Origin: Candidatus Gastranaerophilales bacterium
GTDB taxonomy: Bacteria; Cyanobacteriota; Vampirovibrionia; Gastranaerophilales; Gastranaerophilaceae
Assembly: GCA_944327255.1 (NCBI GenBank)
Contig: CALVHA010000013.1
Span: forward strand, 1-62,380
Direction: 5' to 3'
Length of the DNA stretch: 62,380 bases
Shown: positions 8,226 through 17,251 of the stretch, piece after piece
Position numbering within the stretch: the stretch's first letter is position 1
Layout: each line of letters begins with the position of its first letter
Notes under the pieces: generated by a model
What the model was told of the DNA's origin: nothing
The model's database searches: none
What the model saw: the letters and a program-made list of their open reading frames with translations, nothing else
Position numbers and translations under genes: made by a program

Positions 8226-10520
8226 TTATTTTTCTAATGCATAAATTTTGAATTCTGAAGGTTTGAGTTCTTCAAACTTTAATTCACAGGCAGATCCTTC
8301 CCATTTTTGTGCTGTGTATTTATTGTTTTTATATACATATTCTGTGGTTATTTTGAAGTCTGTCGGCAGTTTTATTTCTTTATCCTTTACAGGCATTCCT
8401 TTTATCCAATTTTGTTCACAAGAGCCATCTTCATTGTGTGTTGTTACAAATTCTGTAGGATATTTGTAATTTGCTGCAACTAAGAAGGCTTTCTTTAATG
8501 GCTCGCAGGATATCAGCCAGACAACAAAGCCGTCATCATCCTGAACCATAATTTGAGCTTCTCCTTCGGTGATTATCGGTTGTCCTTTGACAAATCTGTC
8601 GATCGCATCAAATTTTTCAAAGAATTCGTAATTTTTTTCTCTTTTCATCGAAATTTCTTCCCCGATAACCTTTTCAATACCTCGTTTTGTAAAGCTTTCA
8701 TCCCCGTCAATATAAAGGATTGGTCTTTGAGCAAACTTTCCGCCGGGAAGAAGTTTATATTTTGCCCATTTAAACAGTGCTCCGTCGGCAGTAAGTTGAC
8801 CGGGATACTGATCTATTTCTCTAAATTCGCCGTCTTGATTATTATAAGCTTTTAAAATAGATAAACGTTGCCCTTCTTTAAAATCTACATTATAATTTAT
8901 TAACGCCTGGTTATCTTCCGTAATTTTTTCAGGAGTTTTATCCTGCTGGGATACAATATCATTCCCCCATAAAAGATCAAATCCCATATCCTGATGGTAT
9001 TCTTTTAAGAAATTATCCCATAGCATATATTCTGCCAGAGTTCCAAAGTAAGGAAATTTTTCTTTAATTGTGTCGTTCAGTTGTTTTAAAACTTCTCTTG
9101 GAGCTCGATAGCTGATAGGAACTCCTGCTGCTTCAGAGACTGCGTCAACAATGTGGTCGATATGATCCACTCTGAAGCCATCAAAATTATAATCTTTTTG
9201 AAGTTTTTGCATTGTTTCTATAAAGTATTCTATTACAGGTTTGTTGTAAGTTCCGTTTTCCAAATATACAAAATAATAAGGAGTCTGGCAGTCAAGATTT
9301 GCAAAATGAGTTACATCTTCACCTTTGTAATCATAATGTTTAAATGTTGGATATCCTCCGCATTCACTCATTTTGTCATAAACAGGAATCCCTGCTGAAC
9401 ACCAGGCCCCACCTGGAGCAGGCCATAAGCCTTCATCTATTAAGGCTTTTATTATATCAATCTGTTTTGTTATATCATCTTCTGTTAATTTTTGGTTAGG
9501 TTTACAATCTTGAATTTTTGCAACTATTTCTTTTACTCTTTTGTAGATCTCTTCCTGTTGTTGACGTTCGCACATTTTGTTGCAAAGAGTTTTTTTGCAT
9601 TCAGACATTTCTTTATCAAACGTATCAAATAATGCTTGATAATGTTCTGCAAGATTTCCTGAAGCTCCAGTTTGGGACTGTTTATAAATATCTTTAATTA
9701 CATCAACGTCTTCAGAGTCATATGCACCTTTCAAGTGGTCGGCAATAGTTGAAATGTTATCGATAATTTGTTTATCAAGTGCAGGAATATCAAACCAACG
9801 TGCAATTGAAGGATTTGCCAGAACTGCTTTTGAAAAACGTCCGGTTTGCGGTAAAATGTCATATATTACCGGGTGTCCTGCGAGCTGGGCAAGTTCAATG
9901 AATGTTTGAACCTGCATTTTGGCATCCATACCTGTTAAACCAGCAATTTCTTTATCATATAATTTTTCACTTATTTCAAAACTTTTTGGCAAATATGCAC
10001 AGCCGAATTCTCTCGGATGAAAAGGGATGAGGTAAATTGTGGTGTTAAATATTCCACTTTCCAGATTCCCTGTTGGTAATATTAACAGCTGTCTTAACCA
10101 ATCAATAAATTTGCCTGTTTCTGTTGTTTTATTTCCGTCACCAAGTCCTGCAAGATTGATAAGTTTAATGTTGTGACCTTCTTTTTTCATCCAGTCAGCA
10201 TTCTTAACATTGTTTCTTGCAAGAACGCTTATTTTATTATTGTCAAAATTAAATTTCCCGTCTTTAAATACTTTATTATTTTTCCATTTTATTTCAAGAC
10301 CATATAAAATTTCTTCGGGTGTCAATTCTTCTAGTGCTTTAATATAAGGATAATTAAGATATCCGTATTTTGTAATGATATCATATAAAAATGTTTTTCG
10401 TTTTTCGGGGATATTGTTAAAGTTATATTTCTGCTTTAATTTTGAGTAAATTTCATTTAATAATATATCTTTTTTATCTTCACTGTTATTGTTTTTCTTC
10501 CCGAATAAAAATTCTAACAT
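8226..10520 (-). CDS. Alpha-amylase-superfamily (GH13-like) hydrolase or transferase
   Basis: The 764-residue reading starts at the ATG at 10518-10520, which has GGAGA upstream; the open frame extends further back but would overlap the preceding gene. The centre carries FDGFRVDHIDH, with Asp452 matching the GH13 nucleophile, and FGTLAEYMLW, with Glu497 as the likely acid/base. A clear third acidic motif (NHD) was not found. The ~300-residue N-terminal part and the C-terminal beta-rich part (from ~660) are not specific. Family role: cutting or rearranging alpha-glucans such as glycogen. No signal peptide is seen, so it is probably cytosolic. It follows a small unknown gene and an MsbA-like exporter on the same strand. 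The exact substrate is unknown. Confidence 0.7.
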   Translation of the reverse strand: MLEFLFGKKNNNSEDKKDILLNEIYSKLKQKYNFNNIPEKRKTFLYDIITKYGYLNYPYIKALEELTPEEILYGLEIKWKNNKVFKDGKFNFDNNKISVLARNNVKNADWMKKEGHNIKLINLAGLGDGNKTTETGKFIDWLRQLLILPTGNLESGIFNTTIYLIPFHPREFGCAYLPKSFEISEKLYDKEIAGLTGMDAKMQVQTFIELAQLAGHPVIYDILPQTGRFSKAVLANPSIARWFDIPALDKQIIDNISTIADHLKGAYDSEDVDVIKDIYKQSQTGASGNLAEHYQALFDTFDKEMSECKKTLCNKMCERQQQEEIYKRVKEIVAKIQDCKPNQKLTEDDITKQIDIIKALIDEGLWPAPGGAWCSAGIPVYDKMSECGGYPTFKHYDYKGEDVTHFANLDCQTPYYFVYLENGTYNKPVIEYFIETMQKLQKDYNFDGFRVDHIDHIVDAVSEAAGVPISYRAPREVLKQLNDTIKEKFPYFGTLAEYMLWDNFLKEYHQDMGFDLLWGNDIVSQQDKTPEKITEDNQALINYNVDFKEGQRLSILKAYNNQDGEFREIDQYPGQLTADGALFKWAKYKLLPGGKFAQRPILYIDGDESFTKRGIEKVIGEEISMKREKNYEFFEKFDAIDRFVKGQPIITEGEAQIMVQDDDGFVVWLISCEPLKKAFLVAANYKYPTEFVTTHNEDGSCEQNWIKGMPVKDKEIKLPTDFKITTEYVYKNNKYTAQKWEGSACELKFEELKPSEFKIYALEK

Positions 10521-10575
10521 ATTCTCTCCAATCTTGCTGTGTAATCTTTCTAAAATTATATCACAAATAATCTTT

Positions 10576-10923
10576 TTATGCCTGTATAATTCCCGCTTCA
10601 GCCTTACCCATATCAACAAGATTGACTGGTAATTCTCCATCAACGGTCGTTTCATAATCTTCTGCAGAAAATCCAAGAGCATTATTTAATAAATCTTTTT
10701 CGATATTCACCTTTTCCTCACTTGAAAAAAGATAAAACTTATTGACATTTTTCATATACAAGCCGAAAGCCGTTCCATTTTCTTTTACAAGTGCAGAATG
10801 AAATTTATTTTTGATCTCATTTTTTGAAAATCCGTCAAATGTAAAATCCTGCATTTTAAAATGCTTTTTGGAGGTTTCCAATAATACATAAGGTTCTATC
10901 CATTTTTTTATGATGTAATTCAT
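10576..10923 (-). CDS. Unknown 115-residue protein
   Basis: It is not recognised as any family. The protein is soluble, with mixed charge, aromatic residues in the first half and an acidic C-terminal half ending near MGKAEAGIIQA. Its ATG overlaps the stop of the ABC exporter in an ATGA arrangement, which argues for translational coupling and makes it a real gene. It is followed by a 55-bp gap and then the amylase-like gene, with which it may share a transcript. A role linked to the exporter is possible but has no direct support. Confidence 0.7.
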   Translation of the reverse strand: MNYIIKKWIEPYVLLETSKKHFKMQDFTFDGFSKNEIKNKFHSALVKENGTAFGLYMKNVNKFYLFSSEEKVNIEKDLLNNALGFSAEDYETTVDGELPVNLVDMGKAEAGIIQA

Positions 10924-12752
10924 GTTCCAATAGGCTCCTGTATTTTAAACTGCATTTCGTATAATTTTCTGTAAAATCCGTCTGGATTTTTCATTAATTC
11001 ATCGTGTGTTCCCAATTCCGTTAACTCTCCGTCATGGATAACAGCAATTCTATCTGCATTGTTAATAGTTGATAATCTGTGAGCAATTACGAATACGGTT
11101 TTATTTTTCATAAGGTTATCCAGTGCTTTTTGGACAATTGCTTCTGATTCGTTATCAAGTGCAGAGGTTGCCTCATCAAGAATAACAATAGGAGCGTCTT
11201 TAATCATTGCTCGAGCTATTGCAACTCTCTGACGCTGTCCTCCCGACAAAGTAGTTCCTCTTTCCCCAAGTTCTGTATCCAGTCCGTTTTCAAGGGTTTC
11301 GATAAACTCATCAAGATGTGCAAGTTTTATGACTCTTTCTATATCTTTATCACTTGCCTGTTCGTTTCCGAGAAGGATGTTTTCTCTGATAGTACCGGAG
11401 AACATAAAATTGTCCTGAAATACGAATGCAATTTGGCTTCTCAGTGATTTAACGTCAAATTTTCTTATATCAATTCCGTCAAATTCTACAACGCCTTTTT
11501 TTACGTCATAAAATCTTGGGAGTAAACTTACAACTGTACTTTTCCCGCCTCCGGAATTTCCAACCAATGCTATGGTTTCGTTTTTATTAACTTTTAAGTT
11601 GAAATTTTTTAATACAGGTACATCTTCCTCGTATTCAAAATCAACGTTTTTAAATTCTATACAATTATTTAATCCGTTCATTCGAAGAGCATTTTTGTCA
11701 GATTTGATCTTCGGTTCAAGATCAAATAATTCAAATACTCGGCTCATTGCAACGAATGTTGTTTGTAAATTTGCTAAATCGTTACCTAAATTTTTGGTAG
11801 GTTTATAAAGTAACAGTAATGATGTTACAAATGACGCAAAACTCCCAGCGGTTAGCTGTTCTGTTAATATTAGGTGATTCCCGTATGCCATAACAAGTGC
11901 TATCCCTATAGAGCATACGAAATACATTATAGGAGACATCCAGCCTACACGTTTTGTGAGTGACATTGTCAAATCAAATTGTTGATGGATTTGTTGTTCA
12001 AATTTTTTATTTTGAATTTCCTGCAGGTTATATGCACTCATAACCCTATTCCCTGCAAATGTTTCATTAAAATTTGTTGTCATATTTCCGGCAACTACCA
12101 TTGTTGCGTTTGAAACTTTTTTTATACGTTTCCTTATTAAAGTTACTGGGGTAATAGCAATACCCATAACGACAACACCTATAATTGCAAGTTGCCACGA
12201 GTTATAAAGCAAAACGGCAACAAGTCCTATAAGTCCAAATACAGTTGCTATAAGAGATTTTAAAACATTAATAATATTCTTGGAAGCAGTTTCAGGATCT
12301 GTTAAAAATCTTGAAAGTACTATTCCTGATGAATTAACATCGTAAAATTGTGGATCCAGCTGTGTGAGTTTTTTAAATAAATCTACTTTTAAAGCATTTG
12401 AAACTTTATTTCCAGTCCAGTCAGTTAAATAGTTACTGGCATATTTTAATACCCCTTGAAACAATGCAAAGCCGACTATACCAAACGGGATAATAAAGGC
12501 TAACCATGATTGCAGATGAACTGTATGGCCTAAAAATGTCCATGTCTGTTCAGGTGTCCCGTTTACAACAAAATCCAAATATGGTTTTAGGGAAAGCGCA
12601 ACAATACCGTCTAGTAGCCCTAATGGAATTGCAATAACCAGATTTATTAAAGCTCTTCCCATTACAGGCTTTATGTATGGAAAAATTTTATTTAATAAAT
12701 ATCCATAATTAAATGCTGTTTTCGACGTTGTTTCTTTAAGCTTATATTCCAT
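10920..12752 (-). CDS. MsbA-like ABC exporter (membrane + ATPase in one chain)
   Basis: This 610-residue half-transporter has six membrane helices in ~30-330 and a nucleotide-binding domain from ~365. Visible motifs: Walker A GNSGGGKST (about 398-405), Q-loop VFQDNFMFSG, signature LSGGQRQRVAIARA, Walker B VILDEATSALD and H-loop IAHRLST. These match ABCB-type exporters such as MsbA, which flips lipid A core from the inner leaflet. It functions as a homodimer in the inner membrane. SD AAGGGG is at the ATG. MsbA itself is inferred from length and style; a multidrug exporter of the same class cannot be excluded. Confidence 0.85.
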   Translation of the reverse strand: MEYKLKETTSKTAFNYGYLLNKIFPYIKPVMGRALINLVIAIPLGLLDGIVALSLKPYLDFVVNGTPEQTWTFLGHTVHLQSWLAFIIPFGIVGFALFQGVLKYASNYLTDWTGNKVSNALKVDLFKKLTQLDPQFYDVNSSGIVLSRFLTDPETASKNIINVLKSLIATVFGLIGLVAVLLYNSWQLAIIGVVVMGIAITPVTLIRKRIKKVSNATMVVAGNMTTNFNETFAGNRVMSAYNLQEIQNKKFEQQIHQQFDLTMSLTKRVGWMSPIMYFVCSIGIALVMAYGNHLILTEQLTAGSFASFVTSLLLLYKPTKNLGNDLANLQTTFVAMSRVFELFDLEPKIKSDKNALRMNGLNNCIEFKNVDFEYEEDVPVLKNFNLKVNKNETIALVGNSGGGKSTVVSLLPRFYDVKKGVVEFDGIDIRKFDVKSLRSQIAFVFQDNFMFSGTIRENILLGNEQASDKDIERVIKLAHLDEFIETLENGLDTELGERGTTLSGGQRQRVAIARAMIKDAPIVILDEATSALDNESEAIVQKALDNLMKNKTVFVIAHRLSTINNADRIAVIHDGELTELGTHDELMKNPDGFYRKLYEMQFKIQEPIGT

Positions 12753-12902
12753 AACTACCCCTTAATCCCTAATCCTGACACTTTTAATAATGACATAAAA
12801 TATTATATTTTGCAAACGGATGAGGGAAAGTTATATATGAATAAGAATAAATATCTTGAAAAATATTCCATTTATAAAATAAATGAGTAAATGTTTGATA
12901 TT

Positions 12903-13226
12903 TTAAGTTTCAACTATGTATAAAATTCCTATAATAAGAAGTATTATTTGCAGAATTGTTGCAATGTTGAGGTTTTTGTAAGTTGATAATTTCCCGATTA
13001 TATATGGAGATATTCCGAGTAGGAGTAAGACTATTTTACTTGTTATGCCTTCTATAAATACCATAAGAATTAAGGCATTGATTGTATAAAGCGCAAATAA
13101 AAACGCCATTATTAAACCGCACTGAGTCAGATGCTTGGGAGAATTACAATTAAATATAAAAAATTTCCCTGTAAAAATAGTTAGTATTAAAAGTGTCGAA
13201 ATGCTTATAAAAAATATTTTCAACAT
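12903..13226 (-). CDS. Small four-helix membrane protein, unknown
   Basis: This 107-residue protein consists mostly of four hydrophobic segments joined by short loops (one with NCNSPKHLTQC, two cysteines). No family is recognised. Its start lies inside the end of the alpha/beta hydrolase gene (7-bp overlap), so it is the last gene of the aminotransferase-hydrolase operon. It could anchor or regulate that pathway; this is inference. Confidence 0.7.
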   Translation of the reverse strand: MLKIFFISISTLLILTIFTGKFFIFNCNSPKHLTQCGLIMAFLFALYTINALILMVFIEGITSKIVLLLLGISPYIIGKLSTYKNLNIATILQIILLIIGILYIVET

Positions 13227-14041
13227 AATAGTTTTTCCTTAGTCTTAGTGTATTTATTTATAAAATCGGTGCACGCTTGAAATACAAATTTTTTTTCATT
13301 GTCATATAAAATCATGTGATAACTGTTTTCTAATAATATCAGGGATTTGTCAGCAGAAGATATTTCATTATAAACCTTAAATGCACTTTGGGGACTGGTA
13401 AGGTCATCTTCTGTTGAATGAATTATTAATATCGGTGCAAAAATTTTTTCAAGATTTTTCTGTATAATTTTTGACAACCTGTTAAGCTCGTATATACAAC
13501 TCATTGGATAGTTATCTAGTCCTACGTGATGCTTTTCTAATAACTTTTTTATTATATATCTTGTTTTTTCGTTTTTTATACCATATGGTTCGCCCTCTGG
13601 ATAGGTGTAAAAAAATCTTGTAATCGTTGAAAAACCTATCGGAATCAAGAAAGTATACCAGGGCATTCTTGTACCGTCTAAGAATAAAGTTGTGGATAGC
13701 GAAAGAATTCCCTGTATACAATGTTGATACTTCTCTGCGATTGCTAAGGCTAATAAAGCCCCAAGACATAATCCGCCGACATATATTTCATCATATTTAA
13801 AATTTAATTCTTCAAATTTTTGATATGCAAAAGCAAGCCAATCATTATATGTTACCGTTTGAATATTATTAAAATCATCTCCATGTCCCGGAAGACAGTC
13901 TGCATATACATCAAAACCATGTAAGTATAAGTGTTGCCCGAATTTCTTTAACTCAAACGGGCTTCCTGTCATCCCATGAAATAATAATACGGCTTTATTA
14001 TTATTTGGATGTATTAATTCAAAATTCAAACAGTTTCCCAC
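13220..14041 (-). CDS. Alpha/beta hydrolase with Cys nucleophile
   Basis: This 273-residue protein begins with GTG (14039-14041) two bases after the aminotransferase stop. The oxyanion region is FHGMTGSPFELKKF, as in Est30-type carboxylesterases, and DCLPGHG follows. The nucleophile elbow is G-L-Cys92-L-G rather than GxSxG. The likely acid is Asp212 or Asp213 in STEDDLTS and the His is His242 in SYHMI. Family members hydrolyse esters or small amides; Cys at the elbow is found in dienelactone hydrolases and PHA synthases. Sequence style is closer to carboxylesterases. The substrate is unknown; operon context suggests an ester or thioester of an amino compound handled by the upstream aminotransferase. 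Confidence 0.8.
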   Translation of the reverse strand: MGNCLNFELIHPNNNKAVLLFHGMTGSPFELKKFGQHLYLHGFDVYADCLPGHGDDFNNIQTVTYNDWLAFAYQKFEELNFKYDEIYVGGLCLGALLALAIAEKYQHCIQGILSLSTTLFLDGTRMPWYTFLIPIGFSTITRFFYTYPEGEPYGIKNEKTRYIIKKLLEKHHVGLDNYPMSCIYELNRLSKIIQKNLEKIFAPILIIHSTEDDLTSPQSAFKVYNEISSADKSLILLENSYHMILYDNEKKFVFQACTDFINKYTKTKEKLLC

Positions 14042-14043
14042 TA

Positions 14044-15426
14044 TTATATAAACCTCGCAAATAGTTGATTTAACAGCTCTATTGACATGTCAATTTCTGC
14101 GTCGGTAATATATAAGGATGGAACCAGAGTTAGTATATTTTTATAAAAACCTCCATTATTTAGTATGAGCCCGCATTTTTTCCCGTTATAAATCAAGTCG
14201 CCTTTTAAACCTTCTTCCTGAATTGCGTCGCATAATTCTCTGTTTGGACTAATTTTATCTGGTTGTGTAAGCTCAATTCTTAAAGCAAGACCGATTCCTC
14301 CGACATCTCCGATGAACTGAGGATATTTATTCTTAAGGTATTTTAATCCGGACAAGAATCTGGCGCTTTTTTGAGGAATTATTTCTTCAAAATTTTCCTC
14401 TTCAATAATCTGCATAACTTCATATCCTGCCCTTGTTCCTATAGGATTTGAGGCATAAGTAGAATGAGCGCTTCCGGGTGTAAAGACGTTCGGTGATATA
14501 AATTTTTCTTGAGCCCATAGCCCTGATAGCGGATTCATTCCGTTTGTTATTGATTTCGCAAATGTAATGACATCAGGAGTGATGTCGTAATTTTCAATTG
14601 CCCATAATTTTCCGGTTCTGAACATTCCCATTTGAACCTCATCAATTATCAGCATAATTCCGAAATCATCAAGAACCTTTTTTAATGCTTTAAAATATCC
14701 TTCTGGCGGATTAATATATCCTCCCGTCCCTAACACGGCTTCTGCAATAAATGTTTTGTATTCGCATTCTCCCGTTTTAGGGTCGTAAAATGAATTGTAT
14801 TCGCTCTCAAAATTTTTAGCGAATTGTTTTACGCAATAAAAATCGCAATCTTCACATTTCTTGCCGTAATGGCACCGGAAACAATACGGGAATGGAACAA
14901 AATGCGCTCTATCCCCGAAGTGTCCGTATTTTTCCCTGTATCTGTAACTTGAAGTTACGCAGGTCGCCCCCATCGTCCTCCCGTGATAGCCGCCCATAAA
15001 GGCAAAAATCCCTTGTGATTTTGTATAATTTCTTGCTACTTTTATTGCATCTTCGGTTGCCTGAGCTCCTCCAACGTTAAAATGAACTCGTCCTTTTTCT
15101 TGAAAACGTTTTTCGTTCGCTCTTGCAATTTTTTCAGCAAGTAATACTTTATAATCATATAAATATTTTGGTGCAACTTGGGGAAGTTTGTTCAATTGAT
15201 CTATAACCGCATTTAGGATTCTTTTATTTTTATAGCCGAAGTTACAGCTTGCATACCACATTTGTAAGTCTAAGTATGGAATATCTTTGCTGTCAAACAT
15301 AAAAGAACCACTGCAATCTCTGAATACTTTCGGATTCTTTGAATAATGGGTTGTATCCCCCCAAGAACAATACTTATCATCCAACTCTCTAATTTCTTCA
15401 TCTGATAATAAATTGACTTTCAACAT
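14044..15426 (-). CDS. Class III PLP-dependent aminotransferase with Cys cluster
   Basis: The length is 460 residues. Motifs: glycine-rich PLP phosphate site NVGGAQATEDAIK (about 117-129), GGYHGRTMGA (145-154), Asp262/Glu263 in LIIDEVQMGMFRTG for the pyridine nitrogen, and Lys291 in FAKSITNGMNP as Schiff-base lysine. A Cys-rich insertion carries Cys182, 185, 191, 194 and 198 (PYCFRCHYG then CEDCDFYC), resembling the short Cys insert of some GABA/ornithine-type class III enzymes; it may bind a metal. It transfers an amino group between an omega-amino compound or amino acid and a keto acid. It is the first gene of an operon with the Cys hydrolase and a small membrane protein. SD GAGGT precedes the ATG. 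Confidence 0.88.
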   Translation of the reverse strand: MLKVNLLSDEEIRELDDKYCSWGDTTHYSKNPKVFRDCSGSFMFDSKDIPYLDLQMWYASCNFGYKNKRILNAVIDQLNKLPQVAPKYLYDYKVLLAEKIARANEKRFQEKGRVHFNVGGAQATEDAIKVARNYTKSQGIFAFMGGYHGRTMGATCVTSSYRYREKYGHFGDRAHFVPFPYCFRCHYGKKCEDCDFYCVKQFAKNFESEYNSFYDPKTGECEYKTFIAEAVLGTGGYINPPEGYFKALKKVLDDFGIMLIIDEVQMGMFRTGKLWAIENYDITPDVITFAKSITNGMNPLSGLWAQEKFISPNVFTPGSAHSTYASNPIGTRAGYEVMQIIEEENFEEIIPQKSARFLSGLKYLKNKYPQFIGDVGGIGLALRIELTQPDKISPNRELCDAIQEEGLKGDLIYNGKKCGLILNNGGFYKNILTLVPSLYITDAEIDMSIELLNQLFARFI

Positions 15427-15497
15427 TTTTTACCTCGCTAAAACAATCTGATTTATATTCCACTTTGAAATTAAAGTAGAAATGTTGAGGCAAGGCA

Positions 15498-15530
15498 ATT
15501 AGCAACCCGGCTTAGTTTTAAATTGCTAAT
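15498..15530 (-). promoter_or_regulatory. Structured leader of the aminotransferase operon
   Basis: The ~190-bp gap before the aminotransferase gene holds an 8-bp stem ATTAGCAA / TTGCTAAT with a 17-nt loop, and nearer the gene a second 7-bp stem (CTACTTT / AAAGTGG with one G-U). No known riboswitch class is recognised. It could be an attenuator or protein target. Confidence 0.35.
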
Positions 15531-15619
15531 CTGTTAATATGTTCTATTGACAATAAAATTTTTTTGAATTTCTTAAGCAAGATCTTCTTCGTAATTATTT
15601 GAAATAATAATAAAATCCA

Positions 15620-16636
15620 CTAACTACCTATATGTTTGTCAAACTTATCTCCATTGCGGTATCCTATGCCGGCTCTGTAGCCTGAAATAGAGTACATAAA
15701 CGGGAGTGCTGGTTCAATCCATTTTAATCCGGACATAACAGCAACAGTGGCAATATCATCTGTGTGGAGACTTATATCAAGAGCTTCCGGTTTTCTTTCA
15801 TCAAAAAGTCTTTCTTTATTTGATTTTTGGTGAAGAAGAGGATTTATGACTTTTTGCCCTATTAAATTCGCAATTGCGCTTCCTCCTATGACTCCTGTTA
15901 AGATTATTCCTCCTACCATTCCAATTGCGCGGGCAGCTTTCGATTTGATATTACATTTTTCTAAAATAGCAAGTGCTCCGCCCGCCCCGATATTACATAA
16001 AAATATATTTGCCAGATACTGGTATGAACCTTCTTTTATTTTGTCAGGAATTTTTGATTTCCAGTGTTTGTTTGTGAGTTTATCTCCAATAACGCCACCA
16101 GTGATTCCACCCAGAACAGGTATTAATCCAAATACTGATAATCTGCCTATTTCCGAAAATATTTCTTTTGAATCAATATTTTCTGGATCGGGTATAAGTT
16201 CATTCAGTAATTTTTTCCCTTTATCATCTTTCCCTATTTTGTCGAATAATGTTTTAACATCTTGTAATTTTAAGACTTTTGATTTTGCTTTATTTAAAAT
16301 TTCTTCAACTTCTCTACTTATTTTGTTTTCTTTCAGATATGCTCCGATTAATCCTTTATTGTCGTTTTTTATTTGGGTGAGTGTTCTTAATTCGTCCGCA
16401 TCCTTAAAAATTTTATTTGTAATTTTAGGCGCCGCAAGTGCAGACGCAACAGTAAATCCCATAGTTGTAATTGTTCTGATCGCAGCTTTTTTCTTTTTAT
16501 GTTTTGGAGCATCATGTATTTCTTTTGCGCAATATAGCCCTCCTGCTGTAGTTAGAATAGCAGGAACAGATTTGTGAAATTTTTCTACCAATATAGGCTG
16601 ATCAAGATATTTTCCTGTAACTTTTAGTATATTCAT
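15620..16636 (-). CDS. Unknown membrane-associated protein, probably lineage-specific
   Basis: The length is 338 residues. Hydrophobic, Gly/Ala-rich stretches lie near 24-36, 57-72, 170-190 (LIPVLGGITGGVIGD), 208-222 and 240-262 (MVGGIILTGVIGGSAIANLIG). A charged helical region (about 85-150, Lys/Glu-rich) lies between. There are no catalytic motifs. The start is 4 nt after the stop of the DtxR-type regulator, so the two are co-transcribed and this protein is a candidate target or effector in iron handling, though nothing in its sequence shows a metal site. No family name can be given. Confidence 0.75.
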   Translation of the reverse strand: MNILKVTGKYLDQPILVEKFHKSVPAILTTAGGLYCAKEIHDAPKHKKKKAAIRTITTMGFTVASALAAPKITNKIFKDADELRTLTQIKNDNKGLIGAYLKENKISREVEEILNKAKSKVLKLQDVKTLFDKIGKDDKGKKLLNELIPDPENIDSKEIFSEIGRLSVFGLIPVLGGITGGVIGDKLTNKHWKSKIPDKIKEGSYQYLANIFLCNIGAGGALAILEKCNIKSKAARAIGMVGGIILTGVIGGSAIANLIGQKVINPLLHQKSNKERLFDERKPEALDISLHTDDIATVAVMSGLKWIEPALPFMYSISGYRAGIGYRNGDKFDKHIGS

Positions 16637-16640
16637 AATT

Positions 16641-17066
16641 TCAGTCCTTTGTATTATTTAAGAATTTTTTCGTAAACTCGGGGTGTTTTTTGTTGAATTT
16701 AATATAGTCATTGAGTTTATTCAGGACATTTTCTGATATTACATGTTCAATCTTACAGGCATTTTCTGTGGCTTCAATTTCGTCAAGTCCTAGAATGTCT
16801 TTGAAAAATTCCTGAAGAAGTCTGTGTTTTTCAATAACTTTTTGAGCTTCTTTTTCTCCTTCGTCCGTTATGGTAATAATATCATATCTTCCGTAGTTTA
16901 TTAGTCCCTTTTCTGCAAGTCTTTTTAAAGCTTCGCTTACAGATGCCCTACTTACATTTAATTCTCTTGAGATATCTATTGCTCTAACTTTGTTATGTCT
17001 TTTTAAGTGATTGCTTATGACTTCAAGATAATCTTCCAAACTGGAAGTCAGTTGTTTTTGTTTCAT
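16641..17066 (-). CDS. DtxR-family iron-type metalloregulator (short form)
   Basis: The length is 141 residues: a winged helix (about 8-70; SLEDYLEVI, then VSRASVSEALKRLAEKGLI) followed by the metal-binding/dimerisation domain. Ligands can be matched to the family: Asp12, Glu15, the His in EKHRLL, and ACKIEHVIS, where Cys sits at the DtxR/IdeR ligand position (MntR has Glu there), suggesting Fe(II) rather than Mn(II). The SH3-like third domain of DtxR is absent, as in shorter members. It represses genes when metal is bound. A near-palindromic TTAGGA/TCCTTA site lies in the same intergenic region. It is co-transcribed with the 338-residue membrane protein. Confidence 0.88.
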   Translation of the reverse strand: MKQKQLTSSLEDYLEVISNHLKRHNKVRAIDISRELNVSRASVSEALKRLAEKGLINYGRYDIITITDEGEKEAQKVIEKHRLLQEFFKDILGLDEIEATENACKIEHVISENVLNKLNDYIKFNKKHPEFTKKFLNNTKD

Positions 17067-17087
17067 ATAGTCCTTTCACCGGCTCCA

Positions 17088-17130
17088 GTCCCGAAATCCA
17101 TGTAAAAAAGTGGTGGTTTGATTTCGGGAC
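17088..17130 (-). promoter_or_regulatory. 11-bp perfect inverted repeat in the DtxR-gene leader
   Basis: GTCCCGAAATC and GATTTCGGGAC flank a 21-nt spacer, ending 22 nt before the ATG of the regulator. In RNA this is a strong hairpin with no following U run, so not a simple terminator. It could be an operator or a translation-control hairpin. Confidence 0.5.
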
Positions 17131-17173
17131 GACTTCGTTTTGTAATGTAATAAAGCGTAAAATATGTACAAAT

Positions 17174-17202
17174 ACAAATGTAAGGAAATCCTAACATTTT
17201 GT
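17174..17202 (+). promoter_or_regulatory. Candidate DtxR-type operator
   Basis: The 29-bp near-palindrome has one arm ACAAATGTAAGGA and the other, read on the opposite strand, ACAAAATGTTAGGA. The inner half-sites TTAGGA / TCCTTA resemble DtxR/IdeR boxes (TTAGG...CCTAA). It lies just upstream of the predicted promoter of the radical SAM gene (extended -10 TGATATTAT at 17215-17223), in the position for repression. Confidence 0.5.
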
Positions 17203-17251
17203 CAAGTGATTTTGTGATATTATTATTTTGGAAAATTTAAGGGAGTAAAAA

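Noticed and set aside
10521..10682. Longer N-terminus for the amylase-like gene
   Set aside because: It would overlap the end of the 115-residue gene, has no SD, and reads basic and hydrophobic unlike the rest; the ATG at 10520 has a good SD.
12837..12890. 17-codon plus-strand frame with a GAGGG upstream between two minus-strand genes
   Set aside because: Too short, AT-rich random composition (Lys/Asn/Tyr), no clear promoter; cannot be told from chance.
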